A stretch of DNA of 57,898 nt from Streptomyces aurantiacus JA 4570 (GTDB taxonomy: Bacteria; Actinomycetota; Actinomycetes; Streptomycetales; Streptomycetaceae): positions 1 to 57,898 of the forward strand of contig NZ_AOPZ01000380.1 of the NCBI RefSeq assembly GCF_000414115.1, written 5' to 3'. The translations under genes were made by a program, and so were the position numbers. Below the pieces are notes generated by a model that was given only the letters and a program-made list of their open reading frames with translations, was not told where the DNA came from and ran no database searches. Positions 40,844 through 49,686 of the stretch are shown piece by piece. Numbering within the stretch: the stretch's first letter is position 1; every line of letters starts with the position of its first letter.

Positions 40844-41557
40844 ATGAATTCACGCCAGCGACGCGGTGTCATCCTGCTGGTCCTGTCGGTCCTGTGCGCG
40901 CTCGGCGCGTTCGCCGGCGTGCTCTCGGTGATCCGCGACGTGAACTCCAAGGTCGGGCCCGAGGTCGAGGCGTACGAACTCAAGACGGACGTCGCGCCCT
41001 ACAAGGAACTGGAACCCGACCAGTTCAAGAAGGTCGAGATGCCCGAGCGGTGGCTGTCGGACAACGCCGTGACCAATCTTCGGGAGATCCGGGGCAAGAT
41101 CGCCGTCACGCAGCTGCGCAAGGGCTCGCTGCTGCAGACCGACATGATCGTGAAGCGGCCCCAACTGGAGCCGGGACAGCAGGAGATCGCGATCATGATC
41201 GACGCCGCGACCGGTGTCGCCGGAAAGATCACGCCCGGCTCGACCGTCAACATCTACGCCACCTTCAAGGCCGAGGACGAGAAGGGCACCGACCAGTCGA
41301 AGGTCATCGTCGAGAGCGCGAAGGTCATCGACGTGGGCAAGCTGACGTCGCTCGACGCCGACCCCGGCGACGACCGCTCCCGGCGCCGCGAGAGCGAGGC
41401 CGTGCCGATCACGTTCGCCCTCGACACCAAGGACGCCCAACGCGTCGCGTACGCCGAGTCGTTCGCCTCGCACGTGCGGCTCGCCCTCGTCGGGCAGGGA
41501 GGCGAGGCGGACGTGCCGCGCGGCGACCGCACGTACACCTTGGACGAAGACAAGTGA
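40844..41557 (+). CDS. cpaB: CpaB/RcpC-like pilus assembly protein (SAF domain)
   Basis: Predicted 237-residue membrane-anchored protein of the Flp pilus. One N-terminal membrane helix (VILLVLSVLCALGAFAGVLSV) is followed by an SAF domain (YKELEPDQFKKVEMPERWL, then LRKGSLLQTDMI) and an RcpC/CpaB region (GVAGKITPGSTVNIYATF). In Gram-negative bacteria CpaB assists pilus secretion at the outer membrane; in Streptomyces it likely acts at the cell surface. The ATG at 40844 follows GAGGTAGG. The next gene, the CpaE-like ATPase, begins 52 bp later. Confidence 0.85.
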   Translation: MNSRQRRGVILLVLSVLCALGAFAGVLSVIRDVNSKVGPEVEAYELKTDVAPYKELEPDQFKKVEMPERWLSDNAVTNLREIRGKIAVTQLRKGSLLQTDMIVKRPQLEPGQQEIAIMIDAATGVAGKITPGSTVNIYATFKAEDEKGTDQSKVIVESAKVIDVGKLTSLDADPGDDRSRRRESEAVPITFALDTKDAQRVAYAESFASHVRLALVGQGGEADVPRGDRTYTLDEDK

Positions 41558-41609
41558 GCACGAGTAGGGGGCCACTCATGTACGTTCCCCGGGCCGAGGG
41601 AGGCCGCGC

Positions 41610-43229
41610 GTGACCACCCGAATCCTGCCCGCCGTCGGCGACATGGACGCGGCACGCACCCTCACCGGCCTCGCCGCGCAGCTGCCGGACGCCGAACCCG
41701 CCCCGCCCGTGCCGGACTCCACCGTGCTCCTGGACACCCTGGCCCGCCTCGCCGCCGAGTCCCTCGACGAGCTGCCCGAGGTCGTCCTCGTACACGAACG
41801 CATCGCGCCCGTGCCCGCCCTGGACCTGATCCGCGACCTGGTCCTTCGCTTCCCCGCGGTGGGCGTCGTACTCGTCACCGCCGACACCAGCCCGGCGCTC
41901 CTGACCGCCGCGATGGACAGCGGCGCCCGCGGCATCGTCACCTTCCCGCTCGCCTACGACGCCCTCGCCGAGCGGGTACAGGCCGCGTCCGCCTGGTCGG
42001 CGGGGATGCGGCGGCACCTGGGCAGCACGGCCGTGGAGCTGTACGGCGGCGGGCCCGGCGCCGCGGTGCCCGGCGGCGGGCAGGTCGTGGCCGTCACCGG
42101 CGCCAAGGGCGGCGTCGGCACCACCCTCACCGCCGTCCAGCTCGCGCTCGCCGCGCAGGCGTCCGGCCGCAGCACCGCCCTGCTCGACCTGGACCTGCAG
42201 TCCGGCGACGTCGCCTCGTACCTGGACGTGCAGTTCCGCCGTTCCGTCGCCGACCTCGCCTCGATCAGCGACATCTCGCCGCGCGTCGTCCAGGACGCGG
42301 TGTACGCCCACGAGTCCGGCGTCGGCCTGCTCCTCGCGCCCGCCGACGGCGAGCGCGGCGAGGAGATCACCGACCGCGTGGCCCGGCAGACGGTCAACGC
42401 GCTGCGCGGGCGGTACGACGTCGTGGTCGTCGACTGCGGTACGTACGTCACGACGGCCACCGCCACCGCCATAGAGATGGCTGACCAGGCCGTGCTCCTG
42501 GTGACCCCGGACGTCGTGGCCGTGCGCTCCGCCAAGCGCATGGTGCGGCTGTGGGACCGGCTCCAGATCCGCAAGGCGGAGGAGACGGTGACGGTCGTCA
42601 ACCGGGCGGCGCGCGGCACGGAGATCCAGCCGTCCCTCGTCGCGCGCGTCACCGGCACCCGGGAGGCCCGCAGTGTGGTCCCGGACGCCCCCAAGGAGCT
42701 CCAGGCCCCCGTCGACGCGGGCCGCCTCCAGGACCTCGACAGCAAGTCGACGGTCAAGCAGGCGCTGTGGGGGCTCGCGGGGGAGCTGGGCCTTGTGGAG
42801 CCGGAGTCGGCGGGGCACGCGCGCAAGGGGAGCCGCGGGACGCGGCGGCTCGGGAAGTCCGACCGCGGCGCGGTCACCGTCGAGTTCGCCGGGATGTTCC
42901 CGTTGGTGCTCACGGTCGTCGGGATTCTCTGGCAGTGCGCTCTGTACGGATACACGTACTCGTTGGCCGGGAACGCGGCGGACGAGGCGGCTCGGGCCGC
43001 CACGGCCGCGTACGCCGTGTCCGGTGACGCGCAGGGTGCCTGCGAGGCGGCCGGGAAGGAGCATCTGCCCGGGGCCTGGCAGGACGCCGTGATCTCCTGT
43101 GTGCCGGCGGGCGACGTGGTGGAAGCCACCGTCAAGGTGGACGTGCCGCTGTTCTTCCCTGGGGTGGAGACGGGGTGGTCCGTCGACGCGAAGGCGGGGG
43201 CGGCGAGTGAGGGGGAGGACTCGCCGTGA
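41610..43229 (+). CDS. CpaE/TadZ-like ATPase fused to a TadE-like domain
   Basis: Predicted 539-residue protein combining two pilus functions. Residues about 1-140 form a receiver-like domain and residues about 155-400 a ParA/MinD-type ATPase with deviant Walker A (GAKGGVGTT, about 163-171), DLDLQSGD and VVVDCGT, as in TadZ/CpaE proteins that position the pilus machine. Residues about 418-535 form a TadE-like pseudopilin with the RGAVTVEFAGMFPLVLTVVG helix. So the ATPase should be tethered to the membrane by its own C-terminal pseudopilin, with the ATPase in the cytosol. The stop overlaps the TadE gene start (GTGA). The fusion is real in the sequence: there is no stop or start between the parts. 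Confidence 0.88.
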   Translation: MTTRILPAVGDMDAARTLTGLAAQLPDAEPAPPVPDSTVLLDTLARLAAESLDELPEVVLVHERIAPVPALDLIRDLVLRFPAVGVVLVTADTSPALLTAAMDSGARGIVTFPLAYDALAERVQAASAWSAGMRRHLGSTAVELYGGGPGAAVPGGGQVVAVTGAKGGVGTTLTAVQLALAAQASGRSTALLDLDLQSGDVASYLDVQFRRSVADLASISDISPRVVQDAVYAHESGVGLLLAPADGERGEEITDRVARQTVNALRGRYDVVVVDCGTYVTTATATAIEMADQAVLLVTPDVVAVRSAKRMVRLWDRLQIRKAEETVTVVNRAARGTEIQPSLVARVTGTREARSVVPDAPKELQAPVDAGRLQDLDSKSTVKQALWGLAGELGLVEPESAGHARKGSRGTRRLGKSDRGAVTVEFAGMFPLVLTVVGILWQCALYGYTYSLAGNAADEAARAATAAYAVSGDAQGACEAAGKEHLPGAWQDAVISCVPAGDVVEATVKVDVPLFFPGVETGWSVDAKAGAASEGEDSP

Positions 43230-43681
43230 GGGGCGGGCTGCGGCGAGCCGCGCGGCTTCGTACGGCACGGCTTCGTACGGCAAGGCTCCGTACCGCAAGG
43301 ACCTGTGCCGCAAGGCGCCGCCGTTACGACGACGCAGGCGTCTCCATGCTGGAGTTCGCCGGTTTCCTCCCCATCCTCCTCATCATCGGCCTGGCCGCCA
43401 TTCAGCTCGGCCTCGTCGGCTACGCCGCGAACCAGGCCGGTTCCGGCGCGCGGGCGGCGGCCCGGGTGGCCTCGCAGGGGGAGGGCAGCGGCGAGGCGGC
43501 GGGGCACGCGGCGATGGACAGCGGGCTCGACGCGGACGTCAGCGTCGGCGACGGAAGCGGCGAGACGACCACCGCCACCGTCACCGTCCAGGTCCCCACC
43601 CTCCTCCCCTTCGTCGACACCGACTGGAGTGTCGAGAAGTCCGCGACGATGCCCAACGACGACCCCGACGCAGGAGGCTGA
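43226..43681 (+). CDS. TadE-like minor pseudopilin
   Basis: Predicted 151-residue protein. The N-terminal basic tail contains a RLRTA repeat (15-bp tandem DNA units), then the TadE signature DAGVSMLEFAGFLPILLIIG with one membrane helix and the conserved Glu. The rest is a small extracellular domain (TVTVQVPTLLPF). It is translated by GTGA coupling from the CpaE-TadE fusion gene, so the operon encodes two TadE-like domains. The start could be an internal codon after the repeat. Confidence 0.82.
   Translation: MRGGLRRAARLRTARLRTARLRTARTCAARRRRYDDAGVSMLEFAGFLPILLIIGLAAIQLGLVGYAANQAGSGARAAARVASQGEGSGEAAGHAAMDSGLDADVSVGDGSGETTTATVTVQVPTLLPFVDTDWSVEKSATMPNDDPDAGG
43253..43312 (+). repeat. Four 15-bp tandem units encoding RLRTA
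   Basis: CGGCTTCGTACGGCA occurs twice exactly (43253-43267, 43268-43282), then twice in diverged form. It keeps the frame and lengthens the basic N-terminal tail of the TadE protein. Copy number probably varies between strains. Confidence 0.75.
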
Positions 43682-43686
43682 CCCCC

Positions 43687-45027
43687 ATGAGCCTGCGATC
43701 CCGCATCGCCTCGCCCGCCGACACCGCCGCCCCCAACCGCGACGACAGCCTCGTGGCGACGTACCGCGCGAAGCTCCTCGAAGAGATCGACCTCGCCGAG
43801 ATGTCGTCCCTGACGGCGCCCGACCGACGCGCCCGCCTGGAGCGCGTCCTCAACCACATCATCAGCCGCGAGGGCCCGGTCCTCTCCTCGTCCGAGCGCG
43901 CCCACCTGGTCCGCCGTGTCGTCGACGAGGCGCTGGGCCTCGGCGTGCTCGAACCGCTCCTCGCCGACGCCTCCATCACGGAGATCATGGTCAACGGCCC
44001 CGACTCGATCTTCGTGGAGCGCGCGGGCCGCGTGGAGCAGCTCCCCCTCCGCTTCGCCTCCAACGACCAGCTCATGCAGACGATCGAACGCATCGTCTCC
44101 ACCGTGAACCGCCGCGTCGACGAGTCGAACCCCATGGTCGACGCCCGCCTGCCCACCGGCGAACGCGTCAACGTCATCATCCCGCCGCTGGCCCTCACCG
44201 GCGCGACCCTCACCATCCGCCGCTTCCCGCGCGCGTACACGCTGCCCGAACTCATCGGCCTCGGCTCGCTCGACGAGCACATGCTGATGCTGATGGCCGC
44301 CTTCGTACGGGCCCGCTTCAACATCATCGTCAGCGGCGGCACGGGCTCGGGGAAGACCACCCTCCTGAACGCCCTCTCGGGCCTCCTCCCCGCCCACGAA
44401 CGCATCATCACCATCGAGGACTCGGCGGAACTCCAGCTCCAGCAGGACCACGTGATCCGCCTCGAATCCCGGCCCCCCAACGTCGAGGGCAAGGGCCAGA
44501 TAACGATCCGCGACCTCGTACGCAACTCCCTGCGCATGCGCCCCGACCGCATCATCGTCGGCGAGGTCCGCGGCGGCGAGACCCTGGACATGCTCCAGGC
44601 CATGTCCACGGGCCACGACGGATCCCTGGCCACCGTGCACGCGAACACGGCCGAGGACGCCCTGACCCGCCTCCAGACCCTCGGCTCGATGTCGGAGGTC
44701 CAGGTCCCCTTCGAGGCCCTGCGCGACCAGATCAACTCGGCCGTGGACGTGGTCGTCCAGCTCGCCCGGCACGCCGACGGCTCCCGCAAGGTCGCCGAGA
44801 TCGTGCTCCTGGTCAGCCACGGCCGCCAGCAGTTCCGCATCGCGCCCGTGACCCGCTTCGTGCCGCGCCCGGCCGGCCCCGACCGTGTCGTCCACGGCTA
44901 CTTCGAGCATCTGCCGCTGCCGCGCCCGGTCGCGGAGAGGCTGTACGTGGCGGGGGAGCCGGTGCCGCCGGCGTACGGCGTGGCCGAGGCCATCGACGTA
45001 CTGAACACCAGGGAAGCGATCGGCTGA
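43687..45027 (+). CDS. tadA: TadA/CpaF secretion ATPase
   Basis: Predicted 446-residue cytosolic hexameric ATPase that powers Flp pilus assembly. The Walker A motif is GGTGSGKTT at about residues 216-224, followed by the Asp box ITIEDSAEL, the Walker B RIIVGEVRGGE and the His box ATVHANTAEDAL. Family length is about 430-480. The ATG at 43687 has GGAGG in front. Its stop overlaps the TadB start by one base (TGATG). Confidence 0.95.
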   Translation: MSLRSRIASPADTAAPNRDDSLVATYRAKLLEEIDLAEMSSLTAPDRRARLERVLNHIISREGPVLSSSERAHLVRRVVDEALGLGVLEPLLADASITEIMVNGPDSIFVERAGRVEQLPLRFASNDQLMQTIERIVSTVNRRVDESNPMVDARLPTGERVNVIIPPLALTGATLTIRRFPRAYTLPELIGLGSLDEHMLMLMAAFVRARFNIIVSGGTGSGKTTLLNALSGLLPAHERIITIEDSAELQLQQDHVIRLESRPPNVEGKGQITIRDLVRNSLRMRPDRIIVGEVRGGETLDMLQAMSTGHDGSLATVHANTAEDALTRLQTLGSMSEVQVPFEALRDQINSAVDVVVQLARHADGSRKVAEIVLLVSHGRQQFRIAPVTRFVPRPAGPDRVVHGYFEHLPLPRPVAERLYVAGEPVPPAYGVAEAIDVLNTREAIG

Positions 45028-45974
45028 TGAACCACCCCACCGCGCTGGCACTCGGCGCCACGCTCCTCACCGGCACGCTGGCCGTCGCCGGGCTCCAGAC
45101 GTACGCGTCCGGGCGCGCCCAGCGCCGGGCCCTGGAGGACCGCCTGGCGGGCGAGGGGTCCCGTCCTGCCCTGGAGGGCGGCGGCCGCGCCCGCCGCTTC
45201 ACGGCCGTCGACCGCCGCCTGCGCCGCACCCGTCTCGGCCGGGAACTCCAGCTGCGCCTGTCCGCGACCGGCCTGGACCTCACCCCCGGCGAGTTCTTCA
45301 CGTACGTCATGGCGGTCGTCGCGGCCCTCTGGCTGATAGCGGCCGCGTCCCTCGCGCCCTTCTTCGGCCCCATCGCCGGGGTGGTGGCGGTCTGGAGCGC
45401 GGTCATCTTCCTCAACTGGCAGCGTCAGAAGCGCATCGAGGCGTTCATCAACCAGCTCCCCGACGTGGCCCGCATCCTCGCGAACGCGACGGCGGCGGGC
45501 CTGGCCCTGCGCACGTCCCTGGCGATGGCGGCGGAGGAGCTGGAGGCCCCCGCGGGCGAGGAACTCTCCCACGTCGCCCACCAGCTGACCCTGGGCCGCT
45601 CCATCGACGACACCCTGGAGGAACTGGCCCAACGCCTCCCGTCCCGCGAACTGATAGTGCTGGTCACCACGTTGGTCCTGTCCAACAAGGCGGGCGGATC
45701 CGTCGTCAACTCCCTGCGCAACCTCACGCAGACCCTGGAGGACCGCAAGGAGACGCGGCGCGAGGTCCGCACGATGCTCTCGGAGGTCCACGCGACGGCC
45801 TTCACGGTCCCCCTCCTGGGGCTCGGTTCCCTGTTGCTGATCAACTCCTCGAACGAGGGCACCCTGGAGCGCGTGACGGGCTCCCCCCTCGGCCAGACCT
45901 TGATCCTGATCTCTCTCGGCCTCTACGCCGTGGGCTTCTTCGTCATCAGGCGCCTCGGAAAGATCGAGGTGTGA
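45027..45974 (+). CDS. tadB: TadB pilus platform protein (GspF-type)
   Basis: Predicted 315-residue inner membrane protein with the type II secretion F domain and three or four membrane helices (one at residues 1-20, a pair at about 90-130, two near the C-terminus). The T2SSF region includes INQLPDVARILANATAAGL and ELSHVAHQLTLGRSIDDTLEELAQRLPS. With TadC it forms the platform for the ATPase. Start ATG 45027 overlaps the tadA stop. Confidence 0.92.
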   Translation: MNHPTALALGATLLTGTLAVAGLQTYASGRAQRRALEDRLAGEGSRPALEGGGRARRFTAVDRRLRRTRLGRELQLRLSATGLDLTPGEFFTYVMAVVAALWLIAAASLAPFFGPIAGVVAVWSAVIFLNWQRQKRIEAFINQLPDVARILANATAAGLALRTSLAMAAEELEAPAGEELSHVAHQLTLGRSIDDTLEELAQRLPSRELIVLVTTLVLSNKAGGSVVNSLRNLTQTLEDRKETRREVRTMLSEVHATAFTVPLLGLGSLLLINSSNEGTLERVTGSPLGQTLILISLGLYAVGFFVIRRLGKIEV

Positions 45975-45975
45975 C

Positions 45976-46866
45976 GTGACCGCTCTGCTGCTCGCCGCAC
46001 TGATGGGACTGGCCGTGGCCGGTGCCGCGCAGGGCATCCGCATGTACCGCGCGGAGGCGAAGCTCCCGGCCGACCTGGCCGTGGCGCTGGAGGTCGGCGC
46101 GTCACGCGTCTCGGTGGCGGGCGGGGCGGTGGACCGTCTCGGCATGCGTTTCGCGCCACTCGTACTCCGCCTCATGGGCCCGAAACGCGTCTCGGCCAAA
46201 CGCCGCCGCATCGACATGGCGGGCAACCCCGGCGGCCTCACCATCGACCGCTACGCCGCTCGCCGCGCGGTCTACGGAGTCTTCGGCGCGGTCCTGGGCC
46301 TGATCTTCCTCACGAACTCCCAACCCCTCTTCGCGGCCCTGACCTTCGTCTTCGGCGCGGTGGCCGCGGACGCCCTGATCTGGCAGGCCATCCGCGAACG
46401 CCGCGAGGTCATCGACCGCACCCTGCCCGACTTCCTCGACGTCCTCGCCGTGGTCGTCTCCGCCGGCCTCGGCTTCCGCCAGGCGCTGGACCGCGTGGCC
46501 GAGAAGTACGAGGGGCCGTGGGCCGACGAACTCCGCATCACGCTCCGCCAGATGGACATGGGCGTCAGCCGCCGCCAAGCCTTCGACGAACTGCGCAAAC
46601 GCAACTCCTCGGAGCAGGTGGCCCAGTTCGTCTCCGCCCTCCAACAGGGCGAGGAACTCGGCTCCCCGATCGCCGACACCCTGATCCAACTCGCGACCGA
46701 CATGCGCCGTACGGACGCCCAGAATTCCCGCCGCCGCGCCGCGAAAACCATCCCCAAGGCGACGATGGTGACCCTCGTCTTCATGCTCCCGGCCACGATG
46801 ATCCTGATCGCGTCGGGCATGTTCTTGGGGTCGGGGTCCGACTTCGGGTCGATTTTGGGGCGGTGA
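45976..46866 (+). CDS. tadC: TadC pilus platform protein
   Basis: Predicted 296-residue membrane protein with a T2SSF domain (IDRTLPDFLDVLAVVVSAGLGFRQ region split, then MDMGVSRRQAFDELRKRN) and C-terminal membrane helices (TMVTLVFMLPATMILIASGMF). It starts at GTG 45976, one base after the tadB stop. It completes the TadABC core. Confidence 0.92.
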   Translation: MTALLLAALMGLAVAGAAQGIRMYRAEAKLPADLAVALEVGASRVSVAGGAVDRLGMRFAPLVLRLMGPKRVSAKRRRIDMAGNPGGLTIDRYAARRAVYGVFGAVLGLIFLTNSQPLFAALTFVFGAVAADALIWQAIRERREVIDRTLPDFLDVLAVVVSAGLGFRQALDRVAEKYEGPWADELRITLRQMDMGVSRRQAFDELRKRNSSEQVAQFVSALQQGEELGSPIADTLIQLATDMRRTDAQNSRRRAAKTIPKATMVTLVFMLPATMILIASGMFLGSGSDFGSILGR

Positions 46867-47110
46867 CGGTCGTCAATGACTTCGCTGAAGCAACTCACGG
46901 AGAGCGCCACGAAGAGCTTTGCGCGGCGGCGGGCCGCACCGAGGCGAATACGCCAACCTGCGTGCGCAGGCGCAAGCCGGTTGCGCGGACAGCCTGTTGG
47001 GGCAGTTGTTGTGTCGTACGGTGCGCGCGTGCGCGTGATCGGCCAGATCAGGCAGTTGGTTCAGATGGGTCAAGTTGTCGGTTTCGGGTGGGAAAGAAAG
47101 GTCGTCCGTC

Positions 47111-47338
47111 ATGCTGAAGGATCGCGTACTGGGAGTGTGGGTGACGTGGACGCTGACGGTGGCTTCCCGGGCTCGGGGGATGCGGGGGAGCGAGCGGGAC
47201 CGGGGGGCGGGGTTCGTGGAGTATGCGGGGTTGATGATTCTGATTGCGGGGATCTTCGTCCTCATCGACGGCCTGGGCTTGGACGGACAGATCTCCGGAG
47301 CCATTCAGGACGCCGTGTCCGACGTCATTGGCGGCTGA
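47111..47338 (+). CDS. flp: Flp-type prepilin, 75 aa
   Basis: Predicted major pilin of the Tad pilus. The processing site GAG-FVEYAGLM has the Gly before the hydrophobic helix and the Glu-Tyr pair diagnostic of Flp pilins; a prepilin peptidase (TadV-like) should cut there. A helix (MILIAGIFVLIDGLGLDG) follows. The leader is long (about 35 residues). The peptidase itself is not in this window. The 244 bp before it (46867-47110) contain no gene and probably hold its own promoter, as pilin genes are usually strongly expressed. The start ATG has AAAGG upstream. Confidence 0.82.
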   Translation: MLKDRVLGVWVTWTLTVASRARGMRGSERDRGAGFVEYAGLMILIAGIFVLIDGLGLDGQISGAIQDAVSDVIGG

Positions 47339-47952
47339 GAAGGGCCCGCCTCCACAGTGACGCGGGCAGCACCCTGCCGATATACATCTGGCTGACGGGA
47401 ATCCTCCTCTTCGTTTCACTCGCGTTCTTCGCCTTCGCCCAGGCTGCCCTGGCGCGCAACGGAGCCCAATCGGCCGCTGACGCGGCGGCATTGGCGGCCG
47501 CGCAGGACGCGCGCGACGAACTGGTCGAGGGTCTGGGCGAAGCAATCGCCGCGGGTGAGGGTGCCGAGTGGGTGGACTGGCTCGGGGGAGACATGGTGAC
47601 CGGCGAGGGCGCTGAGGCAGCGGCCGATGCCCTGGCTGCCGACAACGACGCGCACGTGAGCGGATTCGGGGCGGCCGAGGTCAATGGATACCCGGGTTAC
47701 GACGTAGAGGTCACCACCAACTACACCGTCGGAGACTCGATCGTCCCGGGCACCGAGAACCAGCACGCGAAGGCCGACGCGACCGCCGTCATCAAGCCCC
47801 GTTGCGAGCTGGCTCAGTCAGCCGACCCGGAGAAGGACGTGGAGTTCGTCTGCGACGGCGATGATGCCCCCATCGAGATCGACCCGGACGACTTCGACCT
47901 GGACGACCTCCCGGACGCGTCGACACTCTTCTCCGTACATCTGGCCAACTGA
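47335..47952 (+). CDS. TadG-like pilus protein, apparent CTG start
   Basis: Predicted protein of about 205 residues beginning LRRARLHSDAGSTLPIYIWL, with one membrane helix (ILLFVSLAFFAFAQAALARNG) and a TadG/TadE-related AADAAALAAAQDARDELVEG segment, then an acidic extracellular domain. No ATG, GTG or TTG occurs in frame near the conserved N-terminus. The only near-cognate codon is CTG at 47335-47337, which overlaps the flp stop as CTGA, parallel to the ATGA/GTGA couplings in this operon. A start by another route, or an upstream error, is not excluded. The stop overlaps an ATG at 47952. Confidence 0.75.
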   Translation: MRRARLHSDAGSTLPIYIWLTGILLFVSLAFFAFAQAALARNGAQSAADAAALAAAQDARDELVEGLGEAIAAGEGAEWVDWLGGDMVTGEGAEAAADALAADNDAHVSGFGAAEVNGYPGYDVEVTTNYTVGDSIVPGTENQHAKADATAVIKPRCELAQSADPEKDVEFVCDGDDAPIEIDPDDFDLDDLPDASTLFSVHLAN

Positions 47953-47984
47953 TGAGCGAGCAAAGAGAAAAGGAAGCCGTAGCG

Positions 47985-48590
47985 ATGAAACTCCGGCGCA
48001 CCATGAAGGCCCGCAGGGCAATGACCGCGGTGGCGATCACGACTGGGCTGGTCCTCGCGGTGGCCGGCTGCGGCGGCGGGGACGGGGGGGACGACGACTC
48101 GAAGAAGGAGAACACGTCGTCGGCGGCCCCCAACAACGACCAGGGCGGTGAGGAGACACAGCAGGAGGAGCAGCCGCAGTCCTCCGACGACGTGCTGGCC
48201 GAGGTCAAGGGCGAGGAGAGCATCACGCTGACGGTCAAGTCGGCGGTGCGCGACGAGGGAGGCTTCGTCACGGTCTCCGGCACCGTCACGAACAACGGCA
48301 GCCGGTTCTTCGCGGCGGCCAACTGGCGCGGCGAGGAGCGCGAGCTGAACAAGAACGGCTCGTCCGTGGCCGGCGCCAACCTTGTCGACGGCAAGGGCAA
48401 GAAGCGGTACCTCGTGCTGCGTGACACCTCGGGACGCTGCCTGTGCACGAAGTTCACCGGCGGAGTGAAGCCCGGGCAGACCAGCGACTGGTACGCACAG
48501 TTCCCCGCCCCGCCGGACGGAACCACCGAGATGACCTTCCAGGTCGGTGCGATGCCCCCCGCGCCGATCGAAATCTCCGAGGGCGAGTAA
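47985..48590 (+). CDS. Tad-associated lipoprotein, 201 aa
   Basis: Unrecognised lipoprotein. The signal ends in the lipobox AVAGC with Cys29, then a Gly/Asp/Glu/Gln-rich linker (to about residue 65) and a beta-sandwich-like domain (ITLTVKSAVRDEGGFVTVSG) with a CLC pair. I place the start at the ATG 47985 (AAAGGAAG upstream); the upstream ATG at 47952 would overlap the TadG-like stop. It is likely anchored outside the membrane in the pilus complex. Confidence 0.72.
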   Translation: MKLRRTMKARRAMTAVAITTGLVLAVAGCGGGDGGDDDSKKENTSSAAPNNDQGGEETQQEEQPQSSDDVLAEVKGEESITLTVKSAVRDEGGFVTVSGTVTNNGSRFFAAANWRGEERELNKNGSSVAGANLVDGKGKKRYLVLRDTSGRCLCTKFTGGVKPGQTSDWYAQFPAPPDGTTEMTFQVGAMPPAPIEISEGE

Positions 48591-48592
48591 CC

Positions 48593-49249
48593 ATGACCCG
48601 CTCCCGATGCCGATCCCTGGCCACCGCCACAGCCACCACCCTCACTGCGCTCCTCCTCCTGGCCCCCACCTCCGCGGCCTGGGCCGACGACGAAGACCCC
48701 AGCGCGCCCCCGGGCAGCACCACCACCTCCCCACCCCCCGAGGTCGACTCCAACAGTCCCGGACTGAAGCTCGCCGACGGCGCCACCCTCGCCCCCGCCA
48801 AGGTCCTGGACATCAAGTCGGTCGTCGAGGACATGGGCGGAGAGGAACGCCGCGAGGACACCAACACGGACGTGAAGTTCGCGCTCCAGGCAGAAGTCCT
48901 CTTCCCGAAGGACAGCTCCAAGCTGAACCCGGAGGCGAGCGCCCGCATCAAGGCGATCGCCGAGGAGGCGAAGACCCAGAAGGCCACGGACGTACGCGTC
49001 TTCGGATTCACGGACAACCTGGGTTCGTACGGCCACGGCAAGAAGCTGTCGAAGGACCGCGCCGAGGCGGTCCACGACGAACTGGCGAACCACCTGGGCC
49101 CGGACGTCACGTACGCCGTACGCGGCTACAGCGAGGACTATCCGATCGCGGACAACGGGTCGGAGGAGGGGCGCAAGAAGAACCGGCGAGTGGAGGTGTC
49201 GTTCCCGCGGGGCGGTGCAAGCGCCCCCTCGGCGGAAGGCGGCCGCTGA
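48593..49249 (+). CDS. Secreted OmpA-like peptidoglycan-binding protein
   Basis: Predicted 218-residue exported protein. The signal peptide ends near AWADDED at about residue 28. The C-terminal OmpA domain has FALQAEVLFPKDSSKLN and GFTDNLGSYGHGKKLSKDR, the Asp and Arg that bind peptidoglycan diaminopimelate. So it probably anchors a cell-surface structure to the wall. It starts 2 bp after the lipoprotein stop and is probably the last gene of the Tad operon. It has no outer-membrane barrel, as expected in a Gram-positive. Confidence 0.85.
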   Translation: MTRSRCRSLATATATTLTALLLLAPTSAAWADDEDPSAPPGSTTTSPPPEVDSNSPGLKLADGATLAPAKVLDIKSVVEDMGGEERREDTNTDVKFALQAEVLFPKDSSKLNPEASARIKAIAEEAKTQKATDVRVFGFTDNLGSYGHGKKLSKDRAEAVHDELANHLGPDVTYAVRGYSEDYPIADNGSEEGRKKNRRVEVSFPRGGASAPSAEGGR

Positions 49250-49455
49250 CGCCCGGCCTCAGCCGCCGACGGAGGTGCGGTGCGCGGGCCAGCGGTGCTC
49301 GCACGGGAGCCCGGCACCGAAGGCGTCCCGCGGCGCCGCGACCTTCACCCCAAGGCGGCGTGAGTCGGGTGCGGCGGCTCACAGGAGATGGTCGGCCTCG
49401 CCCGCCTTGATGGCGGCGCAACCCTCAACGCAACTGCCCTCACCGGAGGTTGACT

Positions 49456-49686
49456 ATGCCGCTGCTCGCAGCGGCCACTTGCCCCGACAGTCTGCTGGAC
49501 GATGTACATACGCAAGGAGCGGACCGCCCGCCAACCCCCAACGACCTCACCTACAGCCTCACGCTGCCCGCGTCGGTGACGAGCCCGGCGATCGCGCGCC
49601 GCGCGGTGGCGGCCATCCTCCGCCGCGATCAGTACAGCTGGGAGGCGGAGGGGGTCACGGCCCGTTGCCGGTCCGGGGTGGTGTAG
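49456..49686 (+). pseudogene. Truncated ATP-binding (HATPase-like) protein
   Basis: The ATG at 49456 has a good GGAGG six bases upstream. The sequence (PDSLLDDVHTQGADRPPTPN, then LTYSLTLPASVTSPAIARRAV, AAILRR) is the N-terminus of Streptomyces anti-sigma-like ATP-binding proteins, which normally run about 140-160 residues. After LRR the frame runs into the 3' end of the convergent oxygenase gene, and stops at 49686. The ATPase core (N, G1, G2 boxes) is missing. It was probably cut by insertion or rearrangement near 49620-49630. Confidence 0.65.

Noticed and set aside
41409..43313. 634-residue antisense frame over the CpaE-TadE gene
   Set aside because: Shadow frame; the plus strand has Walker and TadE motifs.
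43099..43686. N-terminal extension of the TadA frame
   Set aside because: It overlaps the TadE gene in another frame and has Arg/Ser/Gly-rich composition; homology starts at the ATG 43687 with a GGAGG site.
46876..47334. Long N-terminal extension of the TadG-like frame starting at ATG 46876
   Set aside because: It would cover the whole flp gene in another frame and has no domain character.
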